Shown here piece after piece: positions 6,512-9,627 of a stretch of DNA of 9,627 nucleotides. Positions within the stretch are counted from its first letter, which is position 1; every line of letters starts with the position of its first letter. The stretch is from Rhodanobacter sp. (GTDB lineage Bacteria > Pseudomonadota > Gammaproteobacteria > Xanthomonadales > Rhodanobacteraceae), in NCBI GenBank assembly GCA_026193555.1, contig JAPHUU010000183.1:1-9627 (forward strand), written 5' to 3'. The notes beneath the pieces are model-generated. The model was given only the letters and a program-made list of their open reading frames with translations, was not told where the DNA came from and ran no database searches. Position numbers and translations under genes: made by a program.

Positions 6512-6680
6512 GCTAGGAGCGTGGGCGGCAGAAACTTTGAACAGCGAGATTGGGCTATCGCCATGGGATGCGTCTATCGGAGGGCGCGCATGGTCGTTCT
6601 ATGCAAGCCCGACGAGCGGCGCAGCCTGTGGATGAGAGCACAATCGCAGCCCAAAGATTTCTGCCGCCCACGCTCCTAGC
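6512..6680. repeat. 169-bp element with perfect 23-bp terminal inverted repeats
   Basis: Positions 6512-6534 (beginning GCTAGGAGCG) are the exact inverse of 6658-6680 (ending CGCTCCTAGC). Beyond the perfect 23 bases the match continues imperfectly for about 20 more: CTTTG, then GCGA and TTGGGCT on the left against CTTTG, GCGA and TTGTGCT on the right. The arms are thus roughly 44 bases long around an ~80-base centre. It lies between two convergent genes and encodes nothing credible. The form is that of a REP-doublet or MITE-like palindromic unit. A 7-bp CCCCTGG flanks it at 6496-6502 and 6680-6686 but is not adjacent on the left, so it is weak evidence for a target duplication. Confidence 0.75.
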
Positions 6681-7947
6681 CCCTGGTACGCCAGACCGCG
6701 CGCAATGCCTTCCCCAGCGACGCCGGCTGGGTGCGCAGCAGCCTGATGGCCGGCGTGCCGTGCCAGCGGGCGCTGTCGGCAATGGTGTCCGCCAGCGCCT
6801 GCACCAGGCGCGGCGAAACAGCCACACCCGGCTCCAGAAACAGCGCCTTGATCTCGAACTCGCCCGCCACGCGATGGGCCTTGGCATCGAGTCGACCCAC
6901 CAGCCGGCCTCGATGCAGGATCGGCAGCACGAAGTAGCCGAAGCGCCGCCGCGCTGCCGGCGTATAGCATTCGATGGTGTACTCGAAATCGAACATCGCG
7001 CGCAGCCGCGCTCGATCCCATACCAGTGGGTCGAACGGTGACAGCAATGCGGTATGGGTGGCGCGCAACCGCCCACGCAAGGCCTGCGCCAGCACATCGG
7101 CGTGATCGCGGTGCACATAGCCGGGAACCTTCCAGCCCTCGACCGCCACTGCGACCAGCTCTCCCTCGACCAGCAGTGGCAGCAGCTCCTGTTCGGCCAC
7201 CGCCGGTTTGAGCCGATAGTAGTCGGCGATCCACGCGGCAGGCGTCACCCCCAGCGCACGCACGCTGTCGAGGATGAAGCGTCGGCGCAGATCGGCTGCC
7301 GGCAGCGCCGCCAGCGAGGGATCGAACGGCGGATCGAGGCGCGCCAGCACGTTGTCGGTCAGGTCGTATACACGCTGAAAGCGCTCGCGCCGCGTCACCA
7401 TCAGTTCGCCCAGGGCAAACCACGCTTCCAGCCAGCGCTTCTCCGGTTTCCACGCCCACCAACCGGGCTTGGCCGGCGCATCGCCTGCATCACGCGCGTA
7501 GTCGGCGGCACGCACCGGCCCGGAAGTGCGAATGCCGGCCAGCAGGTTGTCCATGCCGACGCGCTGCTCGCCGTGCATGCGGGCGGCATGTCGGTGCGCC
7601 CAGTGTGTCGCACGCTGCTCGCGCCAGCCACGATGCAGCCCGAGATCGGCGGCGCTGACGAAGCAGGCCTCGTGCGCCCAGCATTCGGCCAGCTGTCCCC
7701 GGGCCAGCGCATCGTCCAGCCACTCCATCGAGTAGTCGCCGAGCCGCGCCTGCAACACGAGGTAAGGGCTGCGAGCGACGACATGGATGGTATCGATCTG
7801 CAGCATTCGCATGCGTTCGATCGTCGCGACGACATCGCTGGGCCGCGGGCGCCGCCGCAACGGCCGCAACAGACCCTGCGCCGACAGTTGCAGCAGGCGC
7901 GCCTGACCCAGGCTCAGGCGACGGCGGTCAGGTGAAGCTAGGTCCAA
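6676..7947 (-). CDS. ycaQ: YcaQ/AlkX-type DNA glycosylase (winged-helix HTH_42 family), 423 aa
   Basis: The protein matches E. coli YcaQ along its whole length. Clear blocks are LQIDTIHVVARSPYLVL, ECWAHEACF, GWWAWKPEKRWLE, RRERFQRVYDLT, ADYYRLK, SPFDPLVWDR and GYFVLPILHRGRLVGRLDAK. Family members are monofunctional glycosylases built from tandem winged helices that unhook interstrand crosslinks and bulky alkyl adducts. The catalytic motif of the YcaQ branch is Q-hydrophobic-D, seen here as QID at residues 50-52; the AlkZ branch has Q-x-Q. There is no in-frame ATG near the N-terminus. The TTG at 7947, with AAGG ten bases upstream, gives 423 aa against about 410 in E. coli and keeps only a 10-residue lead before the conserved LSLGQARLLQLSAQGLL. 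The stop codon TAG (6678-6676) lies inside the inverted-repeat element. Confidence 0.92.
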   Translation of the reverse strand: MDLASPDRRRLSLGQARLLQLSAQGLLRPLRRRPRPSDVVATIERMRMLQIDTIHVVARSPYLVLQARLGDYSMEWLDDALARGQLAECWAHEACFVSAADLGLHRGWREQRATHWAHRHAARMHGEQRVGMDNLLAGIRTSGPVRAADYARDAGDAPAKPGWWAWKPEKRWLEAWFALGELMVTRRERFQRVYDLTDNVLARLDPPFDPSLAALPAADLRRRFILDSVRALGVTPAAWIADYYRLKPAVAEQELLPLLVEGELVAVAVEGWKVPGYVHRDHADVLAQALRGRLRATHTALLSPFDPLVWDRARLRAMFDFEYTIECYTPAARRRFGYFVLPILHRGRLVGRLDAKAHRVAGEFEIKALFLEPGVAVSPRLVQALADTIADSARWHGTPAIRLLRTQPASLGKALRAVWRTRG

Positions 7948-8116
7948 CGGCGTGGCGCCTTCGCGATGGGCGGATCCCGGTCTTGAGCTGGCATATACAA
8001 ACCCTTTGCTGACGTGACTTTGAATTCGGTTGCCGACATGCGGGAAGTGCTCCGTGAAGCGGTGCCGGACGCATGCAAACTTTCCCGCCCCGTCATCTTG
8101 ACATGGAGTATTCGCG

Positions 8117-8561
8117 ATGAAATTCCGCAACCCGCTGCTTCCACTCTTGCGTTTGGTGCACTGCTGTTTGCCGGCACGCTGATCGCGCAGGATGCACCAC
8201 CGGCCACAGCGATGGCACCCGCCACCTCTTCCTCGGCCGCCCGGTCCACTCACACCGCGGTCTATCAGACGCCTCGGGGCGAACTGGCCGTTCACAGCGT
8301 ACCGGCGCCGGCCCTTCGCATGGACCGGCACCGGCTTTTGAAATACTGGCCGCCGTCGGCAAGGCGATCAGCGAAGAACAGGCGCAAGCCTGTCCGCCAC
8401 CGGCCAGCGACTTCGTCCATGTCGACCGCAACAAGAATGGCAAGATCAGCAAGGCCGAGTACGCACGCTGGGTGAAGCAGCTTCTGGTTGTCACGACTGG
8501 CCATGGCCAGGGCGCCGTGGTCAGTCCAGTCATGTCCCGGCCGCGAGACACGATCGAATGA
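8117..8561 (+). pseudogene. Exported EF-hand protein gene broken by two frameshifts
   Basis: The ATG at 8117 has GGAG at 8105-8108 and begins MKFRNPLLPL in one frame. Near 8145 the sense moves to a second frame that continues the signal peptide (LAFGALLFAGTLIAQ) and an Ala/Pro/Thr-rich segment ending in ELAVHSVPAPA. Near 8310-8315 it moves to a third frame: HGPAPAFEILAAVGKAISEEQAQA, then the EF-hand loop DRNKNGKISKAE and EYARWVKQ, with the stop at 8559-8561. Both shifts are explained by one lost base each; restoring a C in the CCC run near 8310 gives a smooth PAPAPSHGPAPAFE. The second EF hand has Asp, Asn, Asn and Glu at the calcium positions. The first is degenerate, with loop Asp replaced by Ala and about one residue short. 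The intact protein would be periplasmic and about 148 aa. Sequencing error is the main alternative to real decay. Confidence 0.7.
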
Positions 8562-8622
8562 CCGCAGCCGTCGGGTAGACTTCCGCGTCGACCCACCGAT
8601 CCCGAAGGCGCTGGAATCCCCC

Positions 8623-9627
8623 ATGAAACGTCATCCCGTTGCCGCCCTCCTGGCACTGTCGGTGGCCATGTTCACCGCGCCCGCGCATGGGCAGAACCCG
8701 GATCCGACCGACATCCGCGCCTGCACCGCGATTGAAAGCGACGCCCAGCGACTGATCTGCTACGACCACGTCACCGGCCGGGTCAACCTGCCGATCGCGC
8801 AGAAGCGCAGCATCCCGCAGCCCACCGCACCGACAATCTTCAGTCAGGAACAGAACCAGCGCCCATCCAGCGCGACGCAAGGCAATAGTGAAGTGGCGCG
8901 GCCGTTGTCACTGCTCGACAGCCGCTGGGAACTGGCGCCGGAGACCAAGCTGGGCACGTTCAACATCCGCGGCTACAAGCCGGTCTACGTGCTGCCGCTT
9001 TTCGCCACCAGCAACCAGAACAGCCAGCCGCACAGCCCCAACCCCGACAACACCGTGGCGAAGGGGGAGCAACTGGACAATACCGAATCGAAATTTCAGC
9101 TGAGCCTGAAGACCAAGGTCTGGCAGGATGTGTTCGGCGACACCGGTGACCTGTGGATCGGCTACACCCAGTCCTCGCGCTGGCAGGTCTACAACTCGAG
9201 GTTGTCGCGTCCGTTTCGTGAAACCAACTACGAACCCGAAGCGATGCTGATCTTCGATACCCACTACCAGCTGCTCGGCTGGACCGGGAGGCTGCTGGGC
9301 ATCGGCTTCGATCATCAATCCAATGGCCGCAGCAACCCGTTGTCGCGCAGTTGGAACCGCGTCATCGGCAACATCGGTTTCGAGCGGGACGGCTGGACCG
9401 TGATGCTGCGACCGTGGTGGCGCATCCCCGAGGCACGCCGCACCGATGACAACCCTGACATCAGCGACTACCTCGGCCGCGGCGAAATCGAGATCGTCCA
9501 CGAATGGCATGGTCAGGAATTCGGCCTGATGCTGCGCGATTCGTTCCGTGGCGGCCGCCATCAGCATGGCGCCGGCAAGTTCAGCTGGAGCTTTCCGCTG
9601 GCCGGCGATCTGCGCGGCTACGCGGAG
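8623..9627 (+). CDS. pldA: Outer-membrane phospholipase A (PldA/OMPLA), 3' truncated by the window edge
   Basis: 335 codons are visible and the frame runs off the window. A signal peptide (MKRHPVAALLALSVAMFTAPAHG) ends near residue 23. An N-terminal part follows with CTAIESDAQRLICYD (Cys34, Cys46), then a Gln/Ser/Pro-rich linker, and from about residue 100 the beta-barrel with alternating aromatic strands. The catalytic block GFDHQSNGRSNPLSRSWNR contains His231, Ser233 and Asn245. The 2- and 14-residue spacings equal those of the E. coli triad His142-Ser144-Asn156. The enzyme is a calcium-dependent, dimerisation-activated phospholipase A1/A2 that hydrolyses phospholipids misplaced in the outer leaflet. 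The N-terminal extension of about 75 residues is longer than in E. coli PldA. The ATG at 8623 has GGAA six bases upstream, and the gene lies 61 bases after the broken EF-hand gene. Confidence 0.95.
   Translation, partial: MKRHPVAALLALSVAMFTAPAHGQNPDPTDIRACTAIESDAQRLICYDHVTGRVNLPIAQKRSIPQPTAPTIFSQEQNQRPSSATQGNSEVARPLSLLDSRWELAPETKLGTFNIRGYKPVYVLPLFATSNQNSQPHSPNPDNTVAKGEQLDNTESKFQLSLKTKVWQDVFGDTGDLWIGYTQSSRWQVYNSRLSRPFRETNYEPEAMLIFDTHYQLLGWTGRLLGIGFDHQSNGRSNPLSRSWNRVIGNIGFERDGWTVMLRPWWRIPEARRTDDNPDISDYLGRGEIEIVHEWHGQEFGLMLRDSFRGGRHQHGAGKFSWSFPLAGDLRGYAE

Noticed and set aside
8098..8103. An exact TTGACA just upstream of the EF-hand pseudogene
   Set aside because: It lies 13 bases before the start codon, leaving no room for a -10 element and leader, and overlaps the ribosome-binding region.
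1..9627. A new defence, secretion or biosynthetic system
   Set aside because: Every substantial gene except the lipoprotein belongs to a known, mostly single-gene family, and no cluster of unknown genes or mobile-element enzymes is present.

Overview
The window is GC-rich chromosomal DNA of a gammaproteobacterium. A Xanthomonadales member close to Rhodanobacter, Dyella or Luteibacter is the best guess. This rests on the gene content (PHB-type reductase, XenA/YqjM-like ene-reductase, paired CspA-like proteins, a long PldA) and on the style of the intergenic palindromes. It is inference, since no rRNA or other marker is present. I see no tRNA, rRNA, CRISPR array, phage or transposase gene.

Layout. 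Positions 1-179 hold the 3' end of a short-chain dehydrogenase, probably the acetoacetyl-CoA reductase PhaB. A palindrome-rich spacer (180-363) separates it from convergent tcdA (minus strand), which encodes the tRNA ct6A-forming dehydratase. Divergent from tcdA is a small membrane-anchored cytochrome c'-type protein (1286-1675). A minus-strand run then follows in the order alpha/beta hydrolase (5008-4088), old-yellow-enzyme (4034-2970), pirin (2952-2080) and DUF962/Mpo1-like membrane protein (2005-1703). Spacings are short, with only 17 bases between ene-reductase and pirin, and no internal terminator is visible, so this may be one transcript. Two minus-strand CspA paralogues come next (5093-5302 and 5562-5771). 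Each has its own intrinsic terminator and a long leader, and the two leaders share short motifs at nearly the same distance from the start codon. A plus-strand orphan lipoprotein (6115-6495) converges on a YcaQ/AlkX-type DNA glycosylase gene (7947-6676). Between them lies a 169-bp element with perfect 23-bp inverted ends, and the right end supplies the glycosylase stop codon. The window closes with an EF-hand exported-protein gene broken by two frameshifts (8117-8561) and the first 335 codons of the outer-membrane phospholipase pldA.

Most genes are housekeeping or stress-related: tRNA modification, DNA crosslink repair, cold shock, electrophile reduction and outer-membrane lipid turnover. I found no convincing new multi-gene system. 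The observations most worth following up are the inverted-repeat element, the shared csp leader motifs, the frameshifted EF-hand gene and the orphan cysteine-rich lipoprotein.
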